Of a stretch of DNA of 41,615 nt, positions 27,701-35,302 are shown in pieces. Each line of letters opens with the position of its first letter. Positions within the stretch are counted from its first letter, which is position 1. The stretch lies in NCBI GenBank assembly GCA_947164955.1, contig CAMUYT010000006.1:1-41615 (forward strand), read 5' to 3'. The notes under the pieces were generated by a model, which saw only the letters and a list, made by a program, of their open reading frames with translations, had not been told where the DNA came from and made no database searches. Origin of the DNA: an uncultured Bacteroidales bacterium (GTDB lineage: Bacteria > Bacteroidota > Bacteroidia > Bacteroidales > F082). The position numbers and the translations under genes were made by a program.

Positions 27701-29444
27701 GGCTACCAACAGCTTGCACCTGTATAACCCTGTGGAGAGTTTTGGCGACTACGCCACCGCTACGACACACGAGGAACTGCTGGCCGTTCACAACAACGCC
27801 TCCAAGTTCATCTCCACCGTGCCCGAACAGGACTCGTTGCAGTTCTATAGCATGAGTGCCGAATATGACATGACCAACTACGTGATCCATGCCCACGACG
27901 TGAAGATCATCCGTGTGGCCGACGCCGCCGTTTTCCCCTATATGCATGATGTGGATATCAATGCCGAATCAAAGCTGGAGCCCGTCAATGGCGACCTGCT
28001 GGCCGACACTTTGAACCGTTGGCACCTATATAAAGACGCCGTGGTCAACATCCATAGCCGCAACCATTATGATGCCCAAGGCGTTTGGGATTACGTGAAC
28101 GCCAACGGCGTCAGCACGCCCATCCACTTCGACACGATTTCACCCGTGGGTGGCGTGACCCATGGCCATGCCCATATCGCCGAAGCCGATGAGTTCAAAC
28201 TCAGTACACAGTATGGCTTCAAGGGACGCCTAACCTTGACGGCAACCGATGAAATGGGCTATTTCGATGGTATGTTTGCCTTGCTTGATTTTGAGGAACA
28301 ACTGCCTGAAATGGTAACACCACTTTCCGACAGCCTCGCCCTGGATTCTCTTGCCATAGCCGAGTTGCCAATGGACAGCCTTGTCGCAGAAAATGCACCG
28401 TTGCCAACCGAAGAAACCGTCGTGATTCCTTCGATGCACCATTGGTTTGCCTCGGCCACCAATGTCAATCCATCGGCCATCCGTATTCCCATCGACATGG
28501 GACGTATTAGAGAGGTGGAATCCGAGATGTGCAATGGCCTCTACTATCAATTGGCCATTGATGGTGGCTATTTTGCTTCGTTCCTTTCGCCGCGAAAGGG
28601 TAGGGCAGAGACCGTAGAAGCAGCACCTGTCAATGGCACGTTATGGTTTGATGCCGACAGCCTGCAATTTGTGGTGACCGACGATACACGCTTCGACACC
28701 CATATCGACCTCAACCAGCGAGGTGTTGTCACCGGCTATGGCAGCTCCGACTTGGCTTTCGACAAGGGTTTGATTGAATTTGTGATGCATGGCGCCTACA
28801 CCCAGTATCCCAACGACAGCCTTACGCTGCAAGGCATCAATGTGCTGAATGTGCCGGTCTTCGACGACAAGGCTTTGGAGGCGATGGCTGAGGTTTATTC
28901 CAATGCCATAGGCGAGTCCATCGACTTGACCCAAACCCAGTATTTGCATTATTTCCGCTCCGAAACCGATGACGAGAAGGCTGGCGAACGCCAAAAAGCC
29001 ATCGAACTGGAAGGCTATCCACAGATGGAGTCATCAGATTTCTATTGTAAGACCATTGTCATCCCCGAACTGAAAATGGTGTGGAACGACCAGTTGCACG
29101 CCTTCATCTCGGTGGGCAAGATCGGTTTGGGCAACTTTGGCAACCATGTGGTGAACAAGTTCGTCGACGGATGTGTGATGTTCGACCGCCGCTTGGGCAA
29201 TATCACCTATTATTTCCAAAACGACATGTTCCAGACCTACATCAACTACAACTGCGGCGATGGCCAGTTCCAGGTGCATTGCACCTATTCCGACATCAAC
29301 CAGCGCATCTCCGACATTAAGGAGAAAGCACGCACGCGTACCAAAGACGAACAGAAATTCCAATTTGTTGCAGTCCCCTACGAGTCGATGCTCGATTTCC
29401 TGAATCGCTTGAAATACGCGGGCATAAGCATAGGAAGCTTTTAA
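24771..29444 (+). CDS. 1557-aa secreted protein of unknown function
   Basis: Single long ORF with signal peptide MKKGILLIVLSMFLGWGSLHAQA; beta-rich segments; no T9SS sorting domain; no catalytic motif recognised. Confidence 0.85.
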   Translation: MKKGILLIVLSMFLGWGSLHAQAFFSTDKATFYNELSAYLNASTAKTDREEAAVIMQGFKGVWDSYLSDAEANMVMRMCELLHAKSGGKAYANIFNYVETVQRIPTAGLSHPDVNNWLSYTEAKAQKSMNGVDKYLSACRDIFVDKVLSAKGNSRWSLRDALIGFPSKDKFELTVDGNLVLSSQKDESVIKNTRGVYYLEDNRWEGTGGRADWSRFNIPADKIYVTLPDFYTLNLSRSEYAIDSVMFHERQHFEQDILCRYEDKVLVNAPNEKTAYPSVRSYRSDYEIPNIMSNIDFEGGIGMLGNQVEVFGGVKNKAVFHFHQGGRRVMSVEAPQFVMSVDELLVSNHVALRLYLLDTVTGVTMDSLYHNNLSFRYDNKTRKMMAFRSEKDYDGPFHDYYHGLDIFVEALYWNIDGNHVDFRRMEGVNPTSEGDVVSVNYFRFEDFKKLQGLDGTHPMIRVEKFLKGFDNVDRQVRFYSGDLASYLGYPIEQVISLLLKLQAEGYMEYENDTKWVTALPRFFDVIDSFREEIDYDVIKLHSLTTNRQPNVRLDLNTNDLLVYGITSQIDGVDGSAISLSDRKRVVIVPDLGRLVFKKDKDFEFSGGIMAGMFEFFTKDSQFSYKDFNIKMAKVDSLRFYARYDNHIIPVDGTLEKLQGRLEIDHGDNKSSRYETPEYPIFYSEAEGYKFYRKINGGVFDPGPVDSVMTADDLEGKFYYSLYPFVVDSLNDLSMRKVRFDGELVSGGIMPNIEQPLVVMDDYSLGFVHQIGDDETASYPLYGDLGRFHNKIFLSSSGFFGGGTLDYQTAAFKSDQFMFYLDSVAGITSHFKMQPREDGTGFPVASADALRLKWDVGIPELTTETIGKPICMYGDTYFSGKTTLTPDGYSADGKMRFGLTEFDSDHFALDSRTFVADSANFLLYSADSTTVAFAATNYRANVDFDAQKVQYDYLDQNSNLDFPMNQYICSLKEANWDMATNSLHLYNPVESFGDYATATTHEELLAVHNNASKFISTVPEQDSLQFYSMSAEYDMTNYVIHAHDVKIIRVADAAVFPYMHDVDINAESKLEPVNGDLLADTLNRWHLYKDAVVNIHSRNHYDAQGVWDYVNANGVSTPIHFDTISPVGGVTHGHAHIAEADEFKLSTQYGFKGRLTLTATDEMGYFDGMFALLDFEEQLPEMVTPLSDSLALDSLAIAELPMDSLVAENAPLPTEETVVIPSMHHWFASATNVNPSAIRIPIDMGRIREVESEMCNGLYYQLAIDGGYFASFLSPRKGRAETVEAAPVNGTLWFDADSLQFVVTDDTRFDTHIDLNQRGVVTGYGSSDLAFDKGLIEFVMHGAYTQYPNDSLTLQGINVLNVPVFDDKALEAMAEVYSNAIGESIDLTQTQYLHYFRSETDDEKAGERQKAIELEGYPQMESSDFYCKTIVIPELKMVWNDQLHAFISVGKIGLGNFGNHVVNKFVDGCVMFDRRLGNITYYFQNDMFQTYINYNCGDGQFQVHCTYSDINQRISDIKEKARTRTKDEQKFQFVAVPYESMLDFLNRLKYAGISIGSF

Positions 29445-29540
29445 GAATTGAGAAAAATTTCAATAAAATGGCTTCCATATTCCATATTATTTGTACTTTT
29501 ACCACTTCAAATCTGAATGAAATAAAAAACCTATATCGCG

Positions 29541-30668
29541 ATGAAATTCATAGTATCAAGCCTTAAGTTATTGAAGAATCTCCAAGCGCTGAGCGGTGTC
29601 ATCGGTTCGAAAAACACGCTCCCGATTTTGGACGACTTCTTGTTTCAGTTGACCGAAAACGAACTGAAAATCACTACCTCCGACCTCGATGTGACGATGT
29701 CGGTGAGCATGGTACCTGACATGGTGGAAGGCACGGGCGAAGTGACGATTCCTGCACGTCTCTTGCTCGAAATCATGAAGAACTTCCCCGATGTGCCCAT
29801 TACCATCTCGGTCGACAACAGCAACCTTGCTGTCGAATTGATTGCAGGCGAAGGCCGCTATAAGCTGGCAGGCCACAAGAGTGACGAATTCCCGCAACTA
29901 CCGGTGATGGCCGACACCATGGCTTGGGACATCCCTGCCGACGTGCTTGCCAAGGGCTTCGAAAAGACCGTGTTTGCCACGGGCATGGACGAGATTCGTC
30001 CCATCATGAGCGGCGTGCTTATGGAGATGACAGAAAACTACCTGACCTTTGTGGCCACCGATGCCCATAAGCTGGTGCGCTACAGAAGGATGGATGTCAA
30101 ATCGGATGTGGCTGCATCGTTCATCATGCCCAAGAAACCCATCAACCAATTGAAGAGTATCTTGGCTGGACTTGCCGACGAGCCTGTGCATATCGAATTC
30201 AACAAGACCAATGCCTCGTTCGTGTTTGGCGACTACGTCCTGATCTGCCGCCTCATCGAAGGCCGTTATCCGAATTACGAAGCCGTCATCCCGAAGAACA
30301 ACCCCAACCAGCTGACCATCGACCGTCAGACCTTCCTTTCGGCCATCCGCCGTGTGGCAGTCTTCTCGAGCAAGGCAACGCACCAAGTGCGCTTCCGCAT
30401 CACGGGACAGGAAATCATGTTGACCGCAGAAGACATCGACTTCTACAACGAAGCCAAGGAACGCCTGACGTGCAGCTATTCGGGCGACGACATGGAGATT
30501 GGTTTCAACTCCCGTTTCTTCCAAGAGATGTTGGGCAACTTCGATAGTGACGAGGTGAAACTCGAGATGTCGGCTCCCAACCGTGCCGGCATCCTCACAC
30601 CTGTCGGCAATGAGAATGAAGCTGAAGACCTGTTGATGCTCCTCATGCCGGTCATGCTGAATTCGTAA
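29541..30668 (+). CDS. dnaN: DNA polymerase III subunit beta (sliding clamp)
   Basis: MKFIVSSLKLLKNLQALSGVIGSKNTLPILDDFLFQL...TDAHKLVRYRR...LMLLMPVML. Confidence 0.96.
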   Translation: MKFIVSSLKLLKNLQALSGVIGSKNTLPILDDFLFQLTENELKITTSDLDVTMSVSMVPDMVEGTGEVTIPARLLLEIMKNFPDVPITISVDNSNLAVELIAGEGRYKLAGHKSDEFPQLPVMADTMAWDIPADVLAKGFEKTVFATGMDEIRPIMSGVLMEMTENYLTFVATDAHKLVRYRRMDVKSDVAASFIMPKKPINQLKSILAGLADEPVHIEFNKTNASFVFGDYVLICRLIEGRYPNYEAVIPKNNPNQLTIDRQTFLSAIRRVAVFSSKATHQVRFRITGQEIMLTAEDIDFYNEAKERLTCSYSGDDMEIGFNSRFFQEMLGNFDSDEVKLEMSAPNRAGILTPVGNENEAEDLLMLLMPVMLNS

Positions 30669-30682
30669 GCATCGGCTTTTGT

Positions 30683-30727
30683 GGAAACAAAAAACCAGCG
30701 CCTTATACCGCTGGTTTTTTTGTTTCC
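30683..30727. terminator. Bidirectional intrinsic terminator between dnaN and the convergent DUF6263 gene
   Basis: ggaaacaaaaaaccagcg-ccttatac-cgctggtttttttgtttcc, A-tract and T-tract flank the GC stem. Confidence 0.88.
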
Positions 30728-30746
30728 ATGTAAAACTGGCAAATCT

Positions 30747-31544
30747 TTAGTTGACATCGATTGTCGTAGTACCCACCATCGTCACAGGGATACTCAAGCC
30801 TTGCTGCGAGAGGGTCATTGAAAGGTTGCTCTTGAGGTTGCACTTGGTGACGAAACCTTGTTGCGCATCGATGCTGGCCGTGCCGTTGTAGCTGCCGGTG
30901 ATTTCCTCAGCGCCCTTGCCGGTCACATTGCCTGTCACGGTGAGGTCAACGCTCTTCTTGGAGATGGAGGTGACGGTATAGGTGTAGTGGACGTTCATCT
31001 CAGAGCCGCTGACGCTTTGGCTCTTGTCGACATTCCAAGTGCTGCCGACGCTCAGTTCCTTTTCGGGAAGTTGGATGATGACGCCACCCAGCTGGCTCAT
31101 TTCAAGGTCGAGCGAGTCGATGACATTGCCCATGACGTCGTACTTGATGGTTCCCGTCTTGTTAATGGCTTCGTCCATTTCCTTGGTCTGGCCAGCCAGC
31201 ATGGGGCTGGTCTTCTCAGGATGCTCCGAGTCGTATTCCAGCTTCATTCCCATTTGTGAGATGCTCATTTTCAGCGCCTCGATTTTGGTTTCGAACTGCA
31301 CGTCTTTGGCGGTAACGTCTTTAGCGGTAAAGCTTTGGCGATACTCCATGTTTTGGGTTTGGTTCATGGTTTGGCCTTGCACTTCCATCATCATCATCAT
31401 GTTGGCTTTCGAAGTGATGGTGTAAGTCTTGCCTTGTTGAGGTTTCAAACGCAGCGTGACACCGTCTTTGGCCATGAACGAAAGGGTTGTCAGTCCGATG
31501 AGGACCAATGCTACAGGAGCAATTCTTCTAAGGGTTTTCTTCAT
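30747..31544 (-). CDS. DUF6263-like secreted protein
   Basis: KDGVTLRLKPQQGKTYTITSKANMMMMMEVQGQTMNQTQNMEYRQSF; signal peptide. Confidence 0.65.
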   Translation of the reverse strand: MKKTLRRIAPVALVLIGLTTLSFMAKDGVTLRLKPQQGKTYTITSKANMMMMMEVQGQTMNQTQNMEYRQSFTAKDVTAKDVQFETKIEALKMSISQMGMKLEYDSEHPEKTSPMLAGQTKEMDEAINKTGTIKYDVMGNVIDSLDLEMSQLGGVIIQLPEKELSVGSTWNVDKSQSVSGSEMNVHYTYTVTSISKKSVDLTVTGNVTGKGAEEITGSYNGTASIDAQQGFVTKCNLKSNLSMTLSQQGLSIPVTMVGTTTIDVN

Positions 31545-31577
31545 TTTTGTTGATTTTTGTTGTTATTGATTATTGGA

Positions 31578-32201
31578 TTAATGTGCGATGATAAAGCGAC
31601 GTGCTTCGCCGTTGGCTGTCCTTACAAAATACATGCCATTCGGATAATCCGAGGTCGAAACGCTCAAATGATCACCGTTGGCTTCATATTCCTCAACACG
31701 TTGTCCCATGGCATTGTAGATGGTGACATTTCCAAGGTTTTCACCTATAATAGTGATGAAATCGTTGGCGGGAACAGGAGCGACATTGAAACTCACGCTG
31801 TTTTCTTCAATGTCGTATGTTGTTTCATAGTAAAGTGCGATGGTATAGACGCCAAAGTCGGTGTCAATATAAATCGTACCAAAGATATCTTGTTCGTTTT
31901 TCGATGTTGGCGTTGCAAAAACCTCAAACTCAACGCTTTCGCCTAGAGGTACAATAAAGCCAGTTTCAGCGATGTTTTCACCTTCGTAAAGGAATTCAAT
32001 GATGAAGTTCTCGGCATAGCAACGGTTGATGACCAAGTCTTCCGATGTGTGGTTGGTGACGGTCACAATCTCGCCATGGGGCGAACAACCATGGAAATAG
32101 AGATGCAGCGAATCCGGCGTAACGATGACTTCCTCGTTGGTTTGGGCAGTCAGGTTGAATCCTAAGATCAACGCCGCAATAAGAGTGAAAACCTTTTTCA
32201 T
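31578..32201 (-). CDS. Small secreted Ig-like protein with T9SS type-A sorting domain
   Basis: Signal peptide MKKVFTLIAALILGFNLTAQ; VAPVPANDFITIIGENLGNVTIYNAMGQRVEEYEA...YPNGMYFVRTANGEARRFIIAH. Confidence 0.85.
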   Translation of the reverse strand: MKKVFTLIAALILGFNLTAQTNEEVIVTPDSLHLYFHGCSPHGEIVTVTNHTSEDLVINRCYAENFIIEFLYEGENIAETGFIVPLGESVEFEVFATPTSKNEQDIFGTIYIDTDFGVYTIALYYETTYDIEENSVSFNVAPVPANDFITIIGENLGNVTIYNAMGQRVEEYEANGDHLSVSTSDYPNGMYFVRTANGEARRFIIAH

Positions 32202-32376
32202 GTGTGTAGTAGTTTTGAAACATATAAAATTAGATTAGTTTGTCACACAATATAGGTGCAAAAATGCGAAAAAAAATAACATCATGCGAAAAAAAGTGCT
32301 TGAAAAACAGTCGACAGGCCGCTTGTTTTGACAATGCGCAGGTAAAATGAGGTTTTCGTGCTTTTTGTTGTGCTTT

Positions 32377-32459
32377 GCGTCACTGCGACGAGAAACAACG
32401 AAGCAATCCAGAGTTGTAACTTGTATTCTGGATTGCTTCGCTTTGCTCGCAATGAAGCG
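32377..32459. repeat. Palindromic repeat element (ends cgaagcaatccag / ctggattgcttcg)
   Basis: Left arm gcgtcactgcgacgagaaacaacgaagcaatccag pairs with ctggattgcttcgctttgctcgcaatgaagcg; intergenic. Confidence 0.75.
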
Positions 32460-32476
32460 ATGCGTGTCAAATGGAT

Positions 32477-34108
32477 TTACAGCTGCGGTCCAGCAGCCAC
32501 CAAAGCCTTGCCAGCTTCGTTTGTCGTGAACTTCTCGAAGTTCTTGATGAAGCGCGAACTGAGGTCTTTGGCTTTCTCTTCCCAAACGCTCTTGTCGGCG
32601 TAGGTGTCGCGCGGGTCGAGGATGTTCGGGTCGACGCCAGGCAGTGCAGTGGGCACCTCGAAGTCGAAGTACGGAATCTTCTTGGTCGGGGCCTTCTCGA
32701 TGCTACCGTCAAGGATGGCGTCGATGATGCCACGGGTGTCGCGGATAGAGATACGCTTGCCCGTACCGTTCCAACCGGTGTTCACCAAGTAGGCCTTGGC
32801 GTGGCTCTTTTCCATCTTCTTCACGAGCTCTTCAGCGTATTTAGTCGGGTGCAATTCAAGGAAGGCTTGACCAAAGCAGGCGCTGAAGGTGGGCGTAGGC
32901 TCGGTGATGCCGCGCTCAGTGCCAGCCAACTTGGCGGTGAAGCCGCTCAGGAAGTAGTATTTGCACTGTTCGGGCGTCAGGATGCTGACGGGAGGCAACA
33001 CACCAAAGGCATCGGCGCTGAGGAAGATGACGTTCTTGGCGGCGGGGCCCGACGACACGGGGCGCACATTCTTCACGATCTTCTCGATATGCTCGATGGG
33101 GTAGGAGACGCGGGTGTTTTCGGTCACGCTCTTGTCCTTGAAGTCGATCTTGCCGTTGGCATCGACGGTGACGTTTTCCAACAAGGCATTACGCTTGATG
33201 GCGTTGTAGATGTCAGGCTCGCTCTCTTTGTCTAAGTTGATGACCTTGGCATAGCAGCCGCCTTCGAAGTTGAACACACCTTCGTCGTCCCAGCCGTGCT
33301 CGTCGTCGCCGATGAGCAGGCGCTTCGGGTCGGTGCTGAGGGTGGTCTTGCCCGTGCCGCTCAGGCCAAAGAAGATGGCGGTGTTTTCGCCTTGCATGTC
33401 GGTGTTGGCCGAGCAGTGCATCGAAGCGATGCCCTTCAGCGGCAGGTAGTAGTTCATCATCGAGAACATGCCTTTCTTCATCTCGCCGCCATACCAGGTG
33501 TTGAGGATGACTTGCTCGCGGCTTGTCACGTTGAAGGCCACGCAGGTGTCGCTGTTGAGGCCGAGTTCCTTGTAGTCGTCCACCTTGGCTTTCGAGGCGG
33601 TGTAGACGGTGAAGTTAGGCTCGAAGCTTTCCAATTCCTCAGCCGTTGGCTTGATGAACATGTTGAGCACGAAATGGGCTTGCCATGCCACTTCCATGAT
33701 GAAGCGGACGGCCATGCGTGTGTCCTTGTTGGCGCCGCAGAAGGCGTCGACTACATAGAGGTTCTTGCCCGAAAGTTGCTTCTTGGCCAGCGATTTGACG
33801 TGTTCCCAAACCTCTTGAGTCATCGGGTGATTGTCGTTCTTGTAGCCTTCGGTGGTCCACCAAACGGTGTCCTTCGAGTTCTCGTCCATGACGATGTATT
33901 TGTCCTTGGGCGAGCGTCCGGTGTAGATGCCCGTCATCACGTTGACGGCGTTGAGTTCGGTCAACACGCCCTTGTCGTAGCCTGTCAGGGCGGGGTTCAT
34001 CTCGTCCTTGAAGAGTTGTTCGTAGCTCGGGTTATAGTAGACTTCCTTTGCGCCGGTGATGCCACAAGCGGCCAACGCGGCTTTGATTTCTTCGATGTTT
34101 TTTGCCAT
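32477..34108 (-). CDS. pckA: Phosphoenolpyruvate carboxykinase (ATP)
   Basis: [54 protein letters not shown]-type motif ([14 protein letters not shown]). Confidence 0.97.
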   Translation of the reverse strand: MAKNIEEIKAALAACGITGAKEVYYNPSYEQLFKDEMNPALTGYDKGVLTELNAVNVMTGIYTGRSPKDKYIVMDENSKDTVWWTTEGYKNDNHPMTQEVWEHVKSLAKKQLSGKNLYVVDAFCGANKDTRMAVRFIMEVAWQAHFVLNMFIKPTAEELESFEPNFTVYTASKAKVDDYKELGLNSDTCVAFNVTSREQVILNTWYGGEMKKGMFSMMNYYLPLKGIASMHCSANTDMQGENTAIFFGLSGTGKTTLSTDPKRLLIGDDEHGWDDEGVFNFEGGCYAKVINLDKESEPDIYNAIKRNALLENVTVDANGKIDFKDKSVTENTRVSYPIEHIEKIVKNVRPVSSGPAAKNVIFLSADAFGVLPPVSILTPEQCKYYFLSGFTAKLAGTERGITEPTPTFSACFGQAFLELHPTKYAEELVKKMEKSHAKAYLVNTGWNGTGKRISIRDTRGIIDAILDGSIEKAPTKKIPYFDFEVPTALPGVDPNILDPRDTYADKSVWEEKAKDLSSRFIKNFEKFTTNEAGKALVAAGPQL

Positions 34109-34134
34109 GATTGAATGTTTAGTGAAATGATGTG

Positions 34135-34142
34135 CAAAAATA
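34135..34142 (-). promoter_or_regulatory. Putative pckA -7 box (TATTTTTG on minus strand)
   Basis: caaaaata on plus strand, 27 nt upstream of the pckA ATG; TTG about 18 nt further upstream on the minus strand. Confidence 0.55.
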
Positions 34143-34183
34143 ACGATTATTTCATTTTGTCAAGCGAGAAAGGCTTGTTTTTG

Positions 34184-34663
34184 TCAGAAAATCTTCCTAT
34201 AGACGTGACATTCCGGCGTTTCCTGACGCTCGTCTAGGTAATCCTGATGGTAGTCCTCGGCAGGGTAGAAGGGCATGACTTGTCGAATCTGTGTGGCGGG
34301 ATGATAACCCATTTGCATCAGTTCGCCGAAAATGCGGATGGCTATGTCGCGCTCCGCGAGGTCGTTGAACCAAATGGCCGAAAGGTATTGCGTCCCGATG
34401 TCGATGCCTTGTCCGTCGGCCTGTTCAAAGTTGTGGATCTCGAAGAAATAGCGCACCAAGGCCTCGTAGGAAACTTGTTCGGGGTCGTAGGTCACTTCGA
34501 TGGTCTCCAAGTGCCCCGTCGTGCCCGTCTTGACTTGATTGTAGCTTGGGTTTTCCATGTCGCCGCCCATGAATCCGACGACGGTCTTCGTAACGCCTTT
34601 GAGCCGCTTGAAGTAATACTCCACGCCCCAAAAGCATCCTGCTGAGAAATATGCTTTTTTCAT
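34184..34663 (-). CDS. msrA: Peptide-methionine (S)-S-oxide reductase
   Basis: SAGCFWGVEYYFKRLKGV; VGFMGGDMENPSYNQVKTGTTGHLETIEVTYDP. Confidence 0.95.
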   Translation of the reverse strand: MKKAYFSAGCFWGVEYYFKRLKGVTKTVVGFMGGDMENPSYNQVKTGTTGHLETIEVTYDPEQVSYEALVRYFFEIHNFEQADGQGIDIGTQYLSAIWFNDLAERDIAIRIFGELMQMGYHPATQIRQVMPFYPAEDYHQDYLDERQETPECHVYRKIF

Positions 34664-35298
34664 TTTTGCTTTTCCTTTTTCATTAGTGAGATTCCTTGTC
34701 GGATGCTTTCCTCACGCTGTTCCTGATTCATAGCAAAACCAATGTGGACTTGTCTTACAATTTGGTCTTTGTCAATGTAAAATTTTGTGGGACTGCCAGT
34801 GAGGTTCATCCGTAGGGCATCCTGTTGATCGATGATGAATAGATTGTTGTAACTGCCTTGAAGACTCTTGGCATAATCAAGGGCTTCGTTGGGTTCTGAA
34901 TCCTCGGCATCTTCAATGAGGCAAAGAATGTCAATGCCTTCCAACTCATCCTTCATGTTGCTGATGGTACTTGGCAACTCTTTTTCAACCTCTTCCTTCC
35001 CAAATCCACAATGCGTGTCGGTGAAAACGAGGATGGTTTCTCTTTTAAGCCAATTCTTGATTTTGACGGTTTCCCCATTAAGGTCTTTCACATTGATGTC
35101 AGGAATTTCCCTTCCCATCGTATTGTTGTACCAATCCATCATGATTTTGCTATCGAGTGCACGGCTCTCTTTTTCAGTAAGACTGGTGACCCCCTCATAA
35201 TACTTTTCGTAATCCACGGGGATGATATAATTGCTTGTCCTGTTGCATGAAGCAAAAGTGACAAGGACAATGGCTAAAACACGGGCGAGCTTTTTCAT
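34660..35298 (-). CDS. Thioredoxin-fold lipoprotein (TlpA-like) with a single-cysteine active-site region
   Basis: Lipobox VLVTFASC; DINVKDLNGETVKIKNWLKRETILVFTDTHCGFGKEEVEKELP; ATGA overlap with msrA. Confidence 0.68.
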   Translation of the reverse strand: MKKLARVLAIVLVTFASCNRTSNYIIPVDYEKYYEGVTSLTEKESRALDSKIMMDWYNNTMGREIPDINVKDLNGETVKIKNWLKRETILVFTDTHCGFGKEEVEKELPSTISNMKDELEGIDILCLIEDAEDSEPNEALDYAKSLQGSYNNLFIIDQQDALRMNLTGSPTKFYIDKDQIVRQVHIGFAMNQEQREESIRQGISLMKKEKQK

Positions 35299-35302
35299 GG
35301 TA

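Noticed and set aside
32235-32603. Small ORFs on both strands between pckA and the T9SS gene (e.g. RFIASKAKQSR peptide)
   Set aside because: They are translations of a palindromic repeat element, not genes.
33296-34114. 272-aa plus-strand ORF opposite pckA (also 32471-33235)
   Set aside because: Antisense shadow of an unambiguous ATP-PEPCK gene.
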